This document shows, in pieces, positions 1-12,964 of a stretch of DNA of 64,000 bases (the first letter of the stretch is position 1; every line of letters starts with the position of its first letter). The notes under the pieces are model-generated. The model saw only the letters and a program-made list of their open reading frames with translations. It did no database searches and was not told where the DNA came from. Position numbers and translations under genes: made by a program. The stretch covers positions 4,660,001-4,724,000 of the forward strand of contig JAVTVX010000005.1 of assembly GCA_033439265.1 (NCBI GenBank). The letters run 5' to 3'. The stretch is from Dillenia suffruticosa. Its lineage: Eukaryota > Streptophyta > Magnoliopsida > Dilleniales > Dilleniaceae.

Positions 1-1088
1 GATTCTCCTTCTTGTTGAAATGGGGCGTTTAAAGTGTAATTTCACAGTTCTTTCATTTTCTTATAAACCCATTTGAATTGGTGAATAAATTGTGATTTTA
101 GGTGTTGTTTCTCATTGATAATTCAAATTTCAAATTCTAGGTTGTTGTCCTCTTTTTATGGATTAATTGCCTATTTGGTTTCCATATATAGTATATGTTT
201 CGATGAAGATATTTGTTCGTTGAGATGTTATTTTCAAACTGAAGTTTAAATGTGGTGAATTAAATCATACAAGAGGGTTTGCTGGTGGGAGAAGGAATAT
301 TCTTATGATGTGAACGTTGAACTGGAATCACAGTGAAAAAATTGGGTTAGATTAGATAGTATGTCTTTTTACAAGAGATATTTGGATTGTTTCTTTCACT
401 TAATTAAGTGGGTCACCAAATGTTTGTTCATTAGTCTGTCAGTAGCAGTGCCGGGGTATACGACTCTTTTGAAACCAATAATTAGGTTTTATTGCTGAAA
501 TTGGTGGGAAGTTTAAAAAGGTGACGGGGAATTATTTAGTGTAGAGAAGATTATGTTATCCTTTTGCATGTTATCGAAGCTCTCCAAATGGTAGTTACTT
601 AAGAGCTATGTTGCATGGACTCTTTTATGAATGAGCCAAGTTGTGCCACGTGGGTGTTAGACACACCTTTTTTTTTATAAAAAACTTGACAAGATATGAC
701 ATCTTTTAGCTTACAATAGGTATAATATTATCCAGTTGCTTAGTCTATGTTGTGTGATGTCTTGTGCTTATGCATGTGCCCGTGCTATAGCTTAGCAGAA
801 TTGTTGTTAGACAAGTATGAGATGGTTCAAGTGTCAAAACCGAAATTATACAATATTATTTGGACTTGCTCCACCCATGTTGGATGCAGGGATTTGATTT
901 ATGGTGGATGGCTAATAAAATTTGTTATGGTTCTCAATGAAGATTCACAAGGTGTTTCACTTGTGAGATTGTTTAGCTTCTGATGAATCTGATTTTCACT
1001 TTTGTGCTTGTTTCCCTGAAGAAAATGAAATGGATCACTGTTTAGAGTCTTTGAATTCAGTGTTGTTTTGCCATGGTCTCACCTGCAG
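1..1088. other. No confident exon; probably 5' introns or flank of the following gene
   Basis: AT-rich sequence with no open stretch that clearly codes. A plus-strand ORF at 747-983 starts at an ATG but lacks recognisable protein character and flanking splice sites that would join it to the exon at 1089. The region most likely holds introns or unrecognised small exons of the gene that continues downstream. Confidence 0.3.
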
Positions 1089-4000
1089 ATTGTTGCTACT
1101 CTTGGGACTTATGATATTGCATTGGAGTTGGGAAAGAAGGTGCTCTGCCAAAGGTTTATCTCCTCTACCTCCTGACTCTTTTTCTTCATTTTAGTAGAAA
1201 TCTTTGTTACAATTTTTGTGACTTCCACATAGCTTTTAAGGGCAGGAGGAACTTTTCTTATTTACAATGCCACCATGTGTCATCATAGAAAGTCTCTAGA
1301 CCTCAAACTCCCTTGAATTCTTCTCTTCCATTTCACCATATCCTCCATCTTGAAAAACTGTACTCTATCTTGGTGATTGAAAAAGGAATGAGAATGTTTC
1401 ATTCCCTAAACATCACCATTCCATCACTTGCAACCTCCCCAAAAGAAAAGGTTCTATGATGATAACTTAAGCTTCCTTCTTCCAGGAAAGATAATAAAAG
1501 ATAGGATAAAGTGTCCTTAATGGATGGAGGCATTGGGTAAACTTCCCTTTTTGTTTTTATTGTCTTATTTTCTGGTGGACATTTACTAATACGATATTAA
1601 AAAAATTAGGAATTGCCATACCTGCAACGGATGGCAGGCATTGCGGTGTACAATGTGCATAGGACTCTTTATCCTACAATTCTCACCAATTTGATAATTT
1701 TAACAATAAGTATTTATTATCTTCTATATCCATTCGCTTCTCTTATATAGTTCAATTGTTTGTGAAAGTTCAGTTATTCATATTCATTCGTTATTGTCAT
1801 CAACAAGAAATACAATATATAATACATTCACTTCTGACGATTTATCTCGTCTGGCAAGTAGATCAAACAGTATTTTTCGGAGGATGGCGGCAGTGAGACA
1901 GATAACTATTGATAAATGGTAATCAATTTATTTTATTTTATTATTCTTTTATTTTATTAATTTATATTAACTAATCATATTTAATATTTTATAATATATT
2001 AAATAAGCATTTAATTTTATTATTTTATATTTTTATTTTTTGAAGACTAAAATTATTATTTTTTTAATATTTTATTATTTAGTGAAGGATTTAGCGACAA
2101 ATTAGAAATCCGTCGCTAAATTTAGCGACGATCCGTAGTTGATTTAGCGACAGATTTAAAAATTCGTCGCTGATTTAGCGACGAATCTAAAAATCCGTCG
2201 CTAAGTTAGTGACGGATCTTTGAATCCGTTGTTAAACTTAATTTTTTTAAAATTAACATTTAATATTTTATTTTATTTTGTTATTTTATTAATTTATATT
2301 AAATAATTGTATTTATTATTTTTTAATATTTTAAATTATCATTTTATTTTTTTAATATTTTTAATTTTTAAATAATAATATTTTTTAAATTTTTAAATAT
2401 TTTATTATTTAGCGACGGATTTAGTGATGAATTAGAATCCGTCGCTAAATTTAGCGATGCATTCCAAAATCCGTCGCTAGTTTAGTGACGGATTCAACGA
2501 TCCGTCGTTAAATTTAATTTTTTTAAAATTAATATTTAATATTTTATTTTATTTTATTTTTCTATTAATTTATATTAAATAATCGTATTTATTAATTTAT
2601 AATATTTTAAATTATCATTTTATTTTTTTAATATTTTTAATTTTTAAATAATAATATTTTTTTAATTTTTAAATATTTTATTATTTAGCGACGGATTTAG
2701 CGATGAATTAGAATCCGTCGCTAAATTTAGCGATGAATTCCAAAATCCGTTGCTAACTTAGCGACGGATTTTAAAATTCGTCGCTAAACTTAATTTTTTT
2801 TTTTAAATTTAACATTTAATATTTTATTTTATTTTGTTATGTTGTTATTTTATTATTTATATTAAATAATAATATTTATTATTTTTTAATATTTTAAATT
2901 AGCATTTTATTTTTTTATTTTTTATTTTTATTTTTTACAGAATAATATTTATTTTTATTTTTTAAATATTTTCTTAGTTTATATTTTTATAATATTTAAA
3001 AATAATATTTTCTATTTTTTAAATCTTTTTAAAGAATAATATTTTTTATTTTTAATTAATTTATTAGTTATTTTAATTAGCATTTTATTATTTGATATAA
3101 ATTTTTATTTCTTTAATTAATATGTTAGAATTAGATAATAAGTAAAAGTAAAATAGAAATATGATTAAAGGTAAGATGTGGTCCGGTGGTTGGGTGCTTT
3201 AACATTTTACTCGTGCACAGGTGTTCGAATCGGGCTGTAGGCATTTTGAGGGTATTTTCAGGGATTTTTTGCAAGGCAGCAGGTCAGGGCAGGGGCGGGC
3301 AGGCGTGTGCAGGGCAGGGGCGGGCGAGCGGTCATGCGGGTGGGTGGTCGGGCTCGTACTCGGGTGGGGCCCAGGGTGGGCCGGGCGAACTCGTGAGTTG
3401 TAGCAATGAGGCTCGTGCGCGGGATCCAGCTAGCAGGGGCGTAGGAGCCGAAGCAGGGCGTGTCACCGGTTGCAAGTTAGCGACGGATTGCATTTGTCGC
3501 TAATTAAATAAAAATAAAATATTAATATAATGATTAAATAAAATATATAAAATAAATAAAAAATATAATTGTATATAATATAATTTAGCGATAGAAATCT
3601 AAATCCGTGGCTAATTAAATAAAATAAAATATTAATATAATAATTAAATAAAATATATATAATAAATAAAAAATAATTATATATCATATAATTTAGCGAC
3701 GGATTCCTCGGATTCGTCGCTAAATTTAGCGATGGATTTTAAATTTCTGTAGTTAAAATTAGCAACGGATTTTTTGTATCCGTCGCTAAATTTAGCAATG
3801 AAAATTTTTCGTCGCTAAATTCGTCGCTATTTTAACGACGGATTTCTGTTTTTTGTCGCTAAATTTTTGTGATGCGTCATTAGCGATGAAAAATTTTTCG
3901 TCGTTAAATCCGTCGCTAATGTTTTTAGCGACTAATTTTTCTAAAATTTTCGTCGCTAAAACCATGTTTTTTTGTAGTGATTATCTTATTCCTCACAGTG

Positions 4001-7000
4001 GTTGTTGTTTGATTGCTAGCACTTCTGGATGCTGTTGGATACACTCTGCATGTATTTTACCAGACGGTGTTATGGTCATTCAGCTATTTTAACCATGTAA
4101 GCCTTTTCTAACAATTAAGTTTAGGATTTAATGGTCTCTCCTTCTAATAAATCCTTGCAGTGGAGAGAAGGCAACGGTTGAACATGTTACTGGTGCCATT
4201 GCTGATAATCCGGCAGAGTTGGTGCATCTTCCTGCCACTTTCGATCTTCATGTGCCGCTGCCTTCTAAAGAATGCTCAACTTGCAATGGATCAATGAGAT
4301 TGCTATCAAAGAAAAGTTGTCGAGTTCTGTATTTTTATCACTGCATACCATGATGTTTGCAATGTAGTGCCATAATGGAAAATTTTGAAGTTGATTGTGA
4401 AGTGATTTTTATTGGTTTTCTTCCATTAGGTCTATGCATTTGCATTCTGACCCAAACATCTTTTCTCTGTGCCCCCTGGTTTCTGTTTGTGAAGGCTCTC
4501 TTCCGGTGTGGAGGAATGTATATGTTCCCATTGGCCTACTCCTTTATTTATGTTTGGAACAAAAAATTAGAAAACATGTACCTCATTTTATGTGGGCCAA
4601 AATTTTCTTTGAGAAAGCTCTATATAAAACTTGATGTTTACTTTTGAATATCTTTATGCATTTAGAGCAATGTTTTCTTATATTTTACGTTCATCTGTTA
4701 CCATTTACTTTTCTCTATGTAGCAATATAATTTGGACAAGTCATATTTATTGCCACAATTAATTTCACATGCAAAACATGAAGTGTATCACTTACATATT
4801 AATTTCTTGTTCATGTTTCGGGGTGTAATGAAATGTTCAGAATGCAAAAACAAATTAAAAGTTAGGATCCCTGCTGATGATGTGAGTCTAAAATGAAATA
4901 ATGTCCTTTGATGCCTCTTCAGTTTGAACCTTCAGGAAAACTTTTTGATCTGACTGTACAAATATGATACACCATCGTTTTAGTGAGGGTGTAATGTAAT
5001 ACATATTAACTATTGGCTACACAGGTTCAGGCATTTTTTCTTTAGCTTAATCATTTAGATCCAAAAGGTAATGATGGGGGGAGTGGGTGCTATAGTGAAT
5101 GACTTTCACAATCTTGCTTGTGGCAGTGCTGTTAATAGGGTTTACGCACCATCAATGGAAGGATTCTCTAAGAAGGAAGAAAATAACTGAGGCTTTTAAT
5201 TGTGGGTGGACTTACTGATGTGAAGTTTCTGGAGGACTTCTACGAATCAATGCAAGAAAGTAATACTTATAAAATCATCTGGTCAGAAGTAGAAGTGAGA
5301 AGTTTGTACCAAATTAATTCTAATGAGAAACCCACTACAACCTCACCATCCTTTGAAAAAGACAGATCATTGATATCTTAATTTTCAATTTTTTTCTTCA
5401 TAAAAACAAACATGTCCAAGATCTTAAAAAGCTCAAATTATAAATCAATGCACCCTCTTGGTTCTCGTTTAAATTTCTGTTATATAAAGAAAGCTATTAG
5501 TCTGTATTGTAGAACAAAAGCGCAGGAATTTGTCTTATTGGTTTCAGTTGTACCTTAATGAGTTTTCAGATAATGTATCTTTAAAGATAAAAAGATTCAG
5601 AAAATTTTCTGGATAATGTCCCTTTTCCATTTGGGCAATCTCTAATACAAGAACCTGACACAAATATTTGATACATCAAATGCCAACTTTATTCAGAACA
5701 TCATTTTTTTTTCCTTTAAACTTTTTTATTCAATTAGTGGATGAAGCTAAGTAAAGTATATAATAGGTTCTTGACTCGAGCATGTTTTTAATCAAGTTCT
5801 GTACCTTGGTTTTTCCAAATTTTTCTTTCTGCAGATCATGGAACCTCCATGGATGGCATGTAATGCCTTAAGAAAGATGGAGTATCCATATGAGGTCAGA
5901 CTCTTTGGCTGCCTGCTTTTGCAAGTCCTATTCTTAGCACAAATATTTTAGAGTTCTCATTAGTATTAAAATAGACAATCTACCATTTCTATGTTGGGAT
6001 ATTTACCATGATTGAATGGATGGTGTATGCTTCCTCTAATACAGCATGCTCAATTTCATAGGAGCTTGTTTGAGATTTGTAATTATGCCTTTGGTGAGTC
6101 ATCTCCATATAGTATCCACACATGCTATATTCTTGCAATTGGACCCCCATTACATAGAAAGGAGGAAGGGCATTAGCTTTGCATTTGGAATGATTTTTTC
6201 TTTATTCTTTTCTGTTAATATTCATTCTTTGTATGATAACTTTAAATCGGCAAATTGTTGAAATCTGGCACCATCCTTAATCTGTGCAAAAATGTTGAAA
6301 AAGGCATGAATATAATCAGATTTAAAATTTGCAGAATCCCTCTGTTTAGACTACCATTGTCTTGTGGCTTTCTGTTAAAAGCTGCGGAGGAAAACATAGC
6401 TGCTAAAGCATTATCAAGTTGGGATTTTAGCCTGTTGGATTGTGCATTTCTAATCAATTAGTTTAAGAACCAAAACCTTTGCTATCTGTTTCACAGAAGA
6501 TTCATTCACCTTAACTAATCACATCCTCAACTGTTTGCCACTATATTCTTTCCTCTTCACTATTTCAGCACCTTGTTCACAGCATGAAAGACACCAGCAT
6601 AGCTGTGTTCCGGCTACTCACTCTGCCTCATATTGTTGGGGGATTCAATTATGATGATGAAGTGAAGCAGAAAATTTGGTGGCAGTACAAGGTATAAATC
6701 AGTTCTATTTTTTTATTCCTTTGGTTATTTTTGATGGCTTAAATTGTTCTATGTATCATGTTACTTATTTTGTGTATTAAATTGACTAAACATGTATCAA
6801 GTGCTTGTGCACGTCCATGTATTATACACTTCTGATGCAATGGGTGTGCGTATTAAAAAAAATGCAGTGTATAAAAACCTATAGCTCGCATCTGAACGGG
6901 TTTATCATAGACAAGTGAACACTCGGTGTTTCATGTTCTCGGACATCGGTGTGTATTAAGTGTGACTAGAGTGTACTTTTGGTGACTAACCAAATGATAG

Positions 7001-10000
7001 GATGTTGAAGGTTACTACATTAACCTAAATGAACTAAAGCAATTAAAAATGCAAAGAGCAGTTAAACTAGAAGTTAAATCAACATAAAGAGATCTAGGGT
7101 TCAATTACACCACTAGCAAGGACTGAGGACTACTTTATTAGATGCTCTGAACTCTAGGCTACAAGTTTCAAATTCTCAAAAACCCATTGGTGTGATTAAC
7201 AAATTATATCAATTTCATGTCAATTCATTAGTTAAATCACATAACTCATCTATTGGTAGCATAACCTTTTCAATAATGATGTAAGTTATCTATTTTCTAG
7301 CATGAGTCATTCATAACATCCTATTTTTCAATCCAATTAAAACCATTGTGAGAATATCACATGCAAAACTACTAGATTCACACATGATTTCAACATTATC
7401 ATCAAGTCTTAACAAGATTTCTATAAGACAACCAAGAAAGAACGAGATGGATAAACATCAATAATTTATAAACCAAAGAGAGGTCTTTGTCTCACAATCA
7501 CACCAGATCAAACATCAAATCTAAGTTTTCATCCAAAAGCCAAGTTAGGTTTAATTGAAACCCTAGAAACAAGTTTAGTTACTCATGCTACAACAACAAC
7601 AACAACAACAACCCTAGAAACAAGTTTAGTTACTCATGCTATTCAATAAATAACCAAAGAATTCAAAAGAGAAAGAAAAAGATACAATCATTGTTGAATG
7701 ATTACAATTTCTCCCTTTTGATTCGAAAAGTCTTAGAGTTCTTGAGTTCCAAAATCGTGTTTCTCCTGTGCTCTCCTTTGCTTCTTGTTCTAATGCCAAA
7801 TTATGCATGAATCCCTCCAAATTAAGCCTTTTTTGCCATATATTCATCCCAAGAAAGAAGGGGAAGAATCGAAGAAAGGAAAGAAAATTTCGTGTAGGAA
7901 TTTCAAAAATGCCGTGGTACTTTTTGCTCTGTAACAAGTATTTCCATCTTCTGCAAGATTCACAGTGGAGAATTCCCAAAAATGCCAGCATTTTTGTTTT
8001 CTTCATGATTTCTTTTACTTTCTGAAAGATTCACTGTGGTGATTTTTCCAAAACTCCGCAGCTCTTTTCATTTTTCCGAATTCCTTTTTTTTTTTCATGC
8101 TTTGGAACTTTTTCCTTCCAAGGTTCCATATAGTTCTTTTTAGATCCAAACACATGCATTTATGCCTATGATGACGTGAAAAAGTATGAAGAACAAACAG
8201 TGTAGATTTGTGCAAGCAATATGACAATACTATGCTCAAACGTCATCAAAATATGCTAATAATTGTGTACAAAGTATGAGTTATCAATTTCTCATTTGAA
8301 CTTTCCACTGTATGAAGTGTCTGTGATGCAGCTATAGCCCTCTGAAAGATTTGCATGCAATGTGTTGTTGAGTCAGACTTCCATAGTATAAAATTTTTTT
8401 AGCAAGGAAGTATGTGTGATGGTTGGATATAATTGTAGGTCAATCAAATATCTTTTATGGGGTTGTTAAGATGGTATCGGAATTTCTTTATAGGGCAGAT
8501 GGTTTTATTTTATCCTTCTCCTGTAATTTTTCTAGCATTTTTGATTACATACATTTCCTATATTATTAGTTACATTGTGCCTCAGATAATTGACTCAGAA
8601 TTTTGAATTTATTCCTGTTCTAAAAATAGAACCTTGACTTGGTGCCAGTTGAATCTTCAATCTTTTGTATGCCATAAATGCCTCAGCTTGTGACATGATT
8701 TTCTCTTGGTTTAGGAATCCATGTATGATCATCTTCGTGATGTAGTAGCCAGACATGAACCTGGGTGGGAGCACTTGCAGGAAGTAAGATAGTTTTCCTC
8801 TTGATGTGATTGAAAGTAACTTTCTTGAATTTGCCCAATATCGTCTTTGCACAGCCTGCTTTTTTACTGTGAGCTTTCTAAGAAAGAAGATCTGCTTTCA
8901 TAGTATAAGATTAGCTCCAGTTGATTGTATATCTTCTGGCATTATCATTATGTTACTGCCCATCAGCAAGGCATAGTTAACAAAATACATTGACCCACTG
9001 CAAAGATCAAATCTCAAAGAAAGCAAAATTTGGTTGGTGAGTGCGTGTGTAGATTGGTCGATCAAGTATTATAGTTTTTAGTCTTGGGAGCGGATACCTT
9101 TGCTACATTTGAGAACCATCACCACACATCCACCAGAGATTCTGCATTTGCAGGGTCGATGATGTAGAACAAGAAAACCTCAATCTCAAGATTCACTTGA
9201 TCAAGCTCAAGGGGCCTGAAACTTGAGAAAGACCTGTGTAGGCGCACCTTCACCTGATCTGAGGCCAGGTGGGTGCACCTGCATCCAAGGGCACGGCCAC
9301 GCCAACTGAGATCTGCCACCTTTCTTTGTTATTTTTTAAATTATTTTTTATTTCCTTTTAGTTTTGAGTGATATCTAGGGTTTTAATATTTGTTTCTTAT
9401 TTTATTTAGGACTCTTAGACTATATAAGCATCTTTATTTCATTGTAAAAACAATCTTTGAAATATTATTAAACTTGAGGTTTTCCTCTCAACCCCAGACT
9501 AGATTTTATCTCATGGGTGGATTCTGATCGCAGAGCTTTAGGGTTTGGGATTATCAAACTCATTACCATACTTCCTGCTGCCTCTGTCAATATTCTGCTG
9601 CCTCTGTCAATAAACAGTTAATTGTCTGTCGTGTAACCAGGTACCTGGCTTTCAAACATATGCTTCTTCAAAGTTTCTAGCTTTGTGTTTGCTATGACCC
9701 TGAACATTAAAGTATTCCTCATTTCTAGGCACCTGTCTCCCTAGATCCAGCCGTGCGAGGAATGATCCAGTTATTGTAAAGAATGTTCCTTTCTACAAGG
9801 CCAAAAAGGCAGTAGAGGCTAAGTGATGAAGCTTGATCCTCTACCACGACCCCAAAATTGGGGTGTAAGTAGTTTATGCCCATGTTCATTCTTCTGCTAT
9901 TTTTCTATTTTGATGTTGATTTGCTTATAGAACTTTTTTCTGATCCTTGGGTCATATAGCTTTGGCACTACATCGGTGCTTTCTTTATACATATATATTT

Positions 10001-10666
10001 ATGCTCATTTCTACCCCTGCATCCAACATTAAAAATAACGAAAAGAAAAGAAAATTTATTTTTATTCTGAAGGTTAGAAACAAGATATATGATGGAATTC
10101 AATTGAAAACCCTACTGTATTTTTTTTTTTTTGACCTCAACCTTCCACTAGATGCATCTTCCTGGAGTGAAGATGATCTCAAGGACCCTAAGAAATGGTA
10201 TGGGAAGCAAACTGGCGCCAAGAAAGGTAGTGATCGAACTTCTCTTTCTCCTCGAAGATGTTAGCGTGTTGAAGAAGGAATGCATATTGAATGTCAGTAT
10301 CTTATGAATGGCCCTTAACCTAATGTTGATTCTTTTCTTTTCTTTTCTTTTTTTTGGGGGGGGGGGTGGTTACAACCTAGTGTTGATTCTTGCAACTCAG
10401 ATACTACACGCTCTATGTTATTAATCTGGTAATGATTAAAGCAGTAGAGATGTTTTGTGATAACAAACATTTGCAGTTGAGTGAGATGTTGAAGAAGGTG
10501 CAGCCATACATCCAGAGCATCAATGATGGTGTCTTTCCACAACCAATTTTAATACCCCCGGACGATGAAAATCAGAAGGTAAAATAACATTTTTTCTTTT
10601 TATTTTATTTTATTTTATTTTATTGGGCAGAAGAAGACCAGGCGAAAAAGATGGCTGTTTTTCTGA
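1089..10666 (+). CDS. 3' part of an unrecognised multi-exon plant gene
   Basis: I do not recognise the product. Nine exons chain in one frame with AG/GT borders: 1089-1153, 4161-4328, 4430-4517, 5835-5894, 6569-6691, 8715-8783, 10152-10226, 10477-10578 and 10631-10666 (stop). Phases agree at every junction, which is the main support. The translation includes IVATLGTYDIALELGKK, AIADNPAELVHLPATFDLHV, a CSTC pair, SLCPLVSVCEGSLPVWRN, LLTLPHIVGGFNYDDEV, and a basic end KKTRRKRWLFF. No catalytic motif, signal peptide or membrane segment is evident. The 5' end is missing or lies upstream of the window. Introns are large because of transposon insertions (2.1-4.0 kb; probably also about 6.8-8.6 kb). 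The exon at 10152 is also open and protein-like in a second frame (DDLKDPKKWYG), and a possible extra exon at 9729-9775 does not fit the phases, so the 3' model could be wrong. Expression is not proven; it may be a pseudogene. Confidence 0.5.
2085..3979 (-). mobile_element. Non-autonomous CACTA (EnSpm-like) element E1 in an intron
   Basis: The right end reads ...ATGTTTTTTTGTAGTG at 3979, the inverted form of the CACTACAAAAAAACATG end seen at 60121. Inside are many copies of a subterminal repeat close to AATCCGTCGCTAAA and its complement, at 2085-2240, 2410-2510, 2690-2790 and 3475-3960. Copies usually sit head to head around TTTAGCGAC, so each pair is palindromic. The middle is AT-rich with one GC-rich block (3270-3470) preceded by a tRNA-like segment. 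No transposase reading frame is visible. The left terminal repeat was not found, so the 2085 border is only where repeats begin. It lies in the intron between exons at 1153 and 4161 and is related, in inverse orientation, to the element at 60121. Confidence 0.7.
3175..3245 (+). other. tRNA-like (pol III A/B-box) segment inside element E1
   Basis: An A-box-like TGGTCCGGTGGTTGG near 3179-3194 is followed about 40 nt later by a B-box-like GTGTTCGAATCGG near 3220-3232, the spacing of tRNA genes and tRNA-derived SINEs. No acceptor or anticodon stem can be folded by eye, so it is not a tRNA gene. The same arrangement recurs in the other CACTA elements of this window. Confidence 0.45.
6760..8560. 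other. Unclassified AT-rich insertion in an intron
   Basis: The intron 6692-8714 is unusually long. Its sequence reads as non-coding and resembles the untranslated or LTR-type sequence of plant retroelements. I found no terminal repeats or domains. ORFs here (for example minus 7626-8006) show no family features. It contains a 29-bp direct repeat around an (ACA)n run, listed separately. Confidence 0.25.
7561..7640. repeat. 29-bp perfect direct repeat flanking (ACA)n
   Basis: The sequence starting CCCTAGAAACAAGTTTAG occupies 7561-7589 and again 7612-7640, identical over 29 bp, with a CAA/ACA trinucleotide run between. This looks like a recent local duplication by slippage or repair. Confidence 0.8.
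9190..9660 (+). other. Possible solo-LTR remnant in an intron
   Basis: A TATA-like CTATATAAGC near 9420 is followed by a T- and A-rich leader and a small direct duplication of CTGCTGCCTCTGTCAATA near 9577-9612. The layout resembles the promoter/R region of a plant LTR, but no paired LTR, target duplication or TG..CA border was established. Confidence 0.2.
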
Positions 10667-11218
10667 GCAAGAATTTAAATCAAAATTCTGGATGAATATG
10701 GATTTTTCTTCTTTTTCAGCTCCTTTTTTGTTCCTTGTAATTTTGGAAATTATGTAATAATCAGTTTTATGCAAAGTAGTACTACATTCTAAGAAGTGAA
10801 AACATTCGCCTAGCAGAGGAAGAAAATAAAAAAAAAGCTACGTTAGAACAAAAAACCACACTCAAGATGCGAGAGAGAGAGAGAGAGAGATGCACAATAA
10901 AGAAGCAGTGAATTTGTGTTCTTCCTATATTATTAACCATCATCCCAAGATTGAATTTTTGTAGGTTAATGTATGTAAAATTGAAATCTCTTTCAAATAT
11001 AAAATGAAAATACGCTGTATTATGAAAATTTAAAAATTGCATATCTCAAAAGAGCATAGCGTTTTGATAAGATTTAGATCAAATAATCATTCTTTGTAAT
11101 TCAAAAAACAATTTTATCATAAAAATTTATTGGATTGCTGACGGAGGAGAAGAAAATAAAAATGAAAAATTGACCAATGAAGGATTTTATTTTTTTTAAT
11201 TGGTTGAGAACATCCAAA
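10667..11218. other. 3' flank of the first gene; no gene seen
   Basis: AT-rich sequence after the predicted stop at 10666, with AATAAT-type possible poly(A) signals near 10755 and a short (GA)n run near 10869-10890. It may hold the 3' UTR of the upstream gene. Confidence 0.3.
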
Positions 11219-12152
11219 GGTGGTGGCGTAGCAAATATGCGAGCGCTGCTGCACGTGGCGATGCACGTGCCCCTTCGGCAACGCAAACAGAACCTCGGAT
11301 GTTCCTGCATGGTCCTTGGGTAAGGAACTGTACTAAGTCATCGGGCCATTCATCTAATTCATATTAAACTTTATTTTATTACAAAATATTACATTTATAT
11401 AATGACGATTTAATTATAAAGAAGTTACATTTTGAATTAATGAACAGTTTAAGCAATTAAGCATATCAACGTGCTAACGATTATTCTGACAATTATAATA
11501 ATATAAATAAGTTATTTAATATAAATATGGAAACTTGTCAAAAATACTATACAAACAATAAATTAAGGTAACATATTTTTCTTGGTTGCTAGTTTGTAAG
11601 AAATGAAATTGCGAGGAAGATTAACCTAAGATTTAATCATGTATTAAGAAGATCGTAAATTAGGTTTCCCCACCATCCTTACACGGTAGGGCACCTTTTC
11701 TTGACTCCACACTCAATACTTGTACTTGATGAATTAGAGTTTTTTTTTTTTTTCATGATTTAAGAAACAACACGTGATAAATCTTTATAACGAAAAACTT
11801 TTATATGGAATTAAATTTTTTTTAGTTATTCAGTTTTTCTAAATTAATTAGTATTTATTTTTCGTACGACAAAGAGAAAGAAAAAATTGTTATTATTGGT
11901 CGAGGAGAAGAATTGTCACTAAAATTTGGACATTGAACCCCATTTTTAAATCAATAACCAAATAAATAATATTTGACATAATACGATGTTCTTAGTAAAA
12001 CATGAAGGGCCAAAAATGGCAGAATTTTTATAACAAAGATTTTATCAATTTATTTGTTGACTTGTTTTTCTTATTGAATTAATGGTTTATAAAAGATAAA
12101 ATGTGAATCATGTCTGATGCAACAAACAAAAGAATTCCGATGAAAGCCAACT
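11219..12152 (-). pseudogene. Decayed cysteine-rich peptide gene (copy 1)
   Basis: The 3' part of an exon 2 at about 11219-11310 reads RFCLRCRRGTCIATC, matching YCLQCQRGTCITEC of the neighbouring gene at 12322. The first cysteines and pro-region are not recognisable. About 0.8 kb upstream, 12113-12152 is an exon 1 relic reading KLAFIGILLFVAS. It lacks the initiator region (the ATGGAGAAAC seen in other copies is gone) and the splice donor is changed. It belongs to the subfamily of the 12.3 kb gene. Confidence 0.6.
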
Positions 12153-12321
12153 TATTATCAATAACTCTATTATAAAAATTTAAGATTCAAATCTTATTTC
12201 ACTCAAAAAGAGAAATATAAGTAGGAAAGGCTATTTCTTATTATTGATTGAGAAGATCTGAAGGTATGGAACCTCCAAAATGTGCGGATAACAAATTAGG
12301 ATGTGGTGGCATAGCAAATAT

Positions 12322-12801
12322 TCAAGCCTCGCCGCACTCGGTGATGCACGTGCCCCGTTGACATTGCAAACAATATCTTCCACAGTGAGGAGAAACTTCG
12401 GCTCGACCAACACAGTCCCTGACGTTCGTGCAAGGTCCGACAGATGTGGTCGACACATTCTGTGGCCTTTGAACCCGTCCTGTTTCCTCAGCACTCAAAT
12501 TTAAACCTGTACCCAAATTCACATGAGTTTTTGTCATTTCAGTTTTGGGAAGAAGTAACGTTAGAAATAAATAATAAATTAATTGGATTAAATTTTTATA
12601 TCTGTTTAGAGAAATAAAAATTTATTTTAATGAAAAAAATACAATATAGAAAGGAATTTATCATTTTATTTATTGACTTTTTTCTTTTTTCAATTTTAAT
12701 CTAAAAAAGAATTCGAAAGGAGAGAAAGAGAGAGTCTTGCCTGATGCAACGAGTAAAAGCATTACGAAAATAGCCAACCTGATGAAGGGAAGTTTCTCCA
12801 T
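12322..12801 (-). CDS. Secreted cysteine-rich peptide, seven-Cys variant (copy 2)
   Basis: Two exons, 12741-12801 and 12322-12506, give an 81-residue precursor. Exon 1 encodes the signal peptide MEKLPFIRLAIFVMLLLVAS. The phase-1 intron starts with GC (CAG|GCAAGA) and ends TACAG. Exon 2 starts LNLSAEE and has a variable pro-region, then cysteines spaced C-x5-C-x9-C-x3-C-x2-C-x4-C-x3-C. Leaving out the fourth Cys, this matches the array pattern, so one cysteine is extra and could be free or make a dimer. A TATAAATA lies about 105 bp upstream of the ATG. The mature domain is far from its neighbours while the signal exon is close, typical of fast-evolving secreted peptides. I do not recognise the family; defence or signalling is inference only. 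The start is fixed by the conserved MEKL exon. Confidence 0.7.
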
Positions 12802-12903
12802 TGTTTGAAATGACTGCGTTATGGTGTCTATATCTGGGGACTTGCCTTTTCTTTTTTTCTTTTTCCCTTGATAATTTGTGTAGAATGGCTTTGTGATTCA
12901 TAG

Positions 12904-12911
12904 TATTTATA
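12904..12911 (-). promoter_or_regulatory. TATA box of copy 2
   Basis: TATAAATA on the minus strand about 105 bp upstream of the ATG at 12801. The same box in the same context (CTATAAATAC) lies 90-110 bp upstream of the other intact GC-donor genes, which supports it as the core promoter. Confidence 0.6.
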
Positions 12912-12964
12912 GCATTACTCAACCAGAACTTTAGATTTGAATATGGAAAGTTAAATGCAATCAA

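Noticed and set aside
3186-3503. Glycine-rich ORF in E1
   Set aside because: Same reason as the E4 ORF: GC-rich transposon interior without conserved frame.
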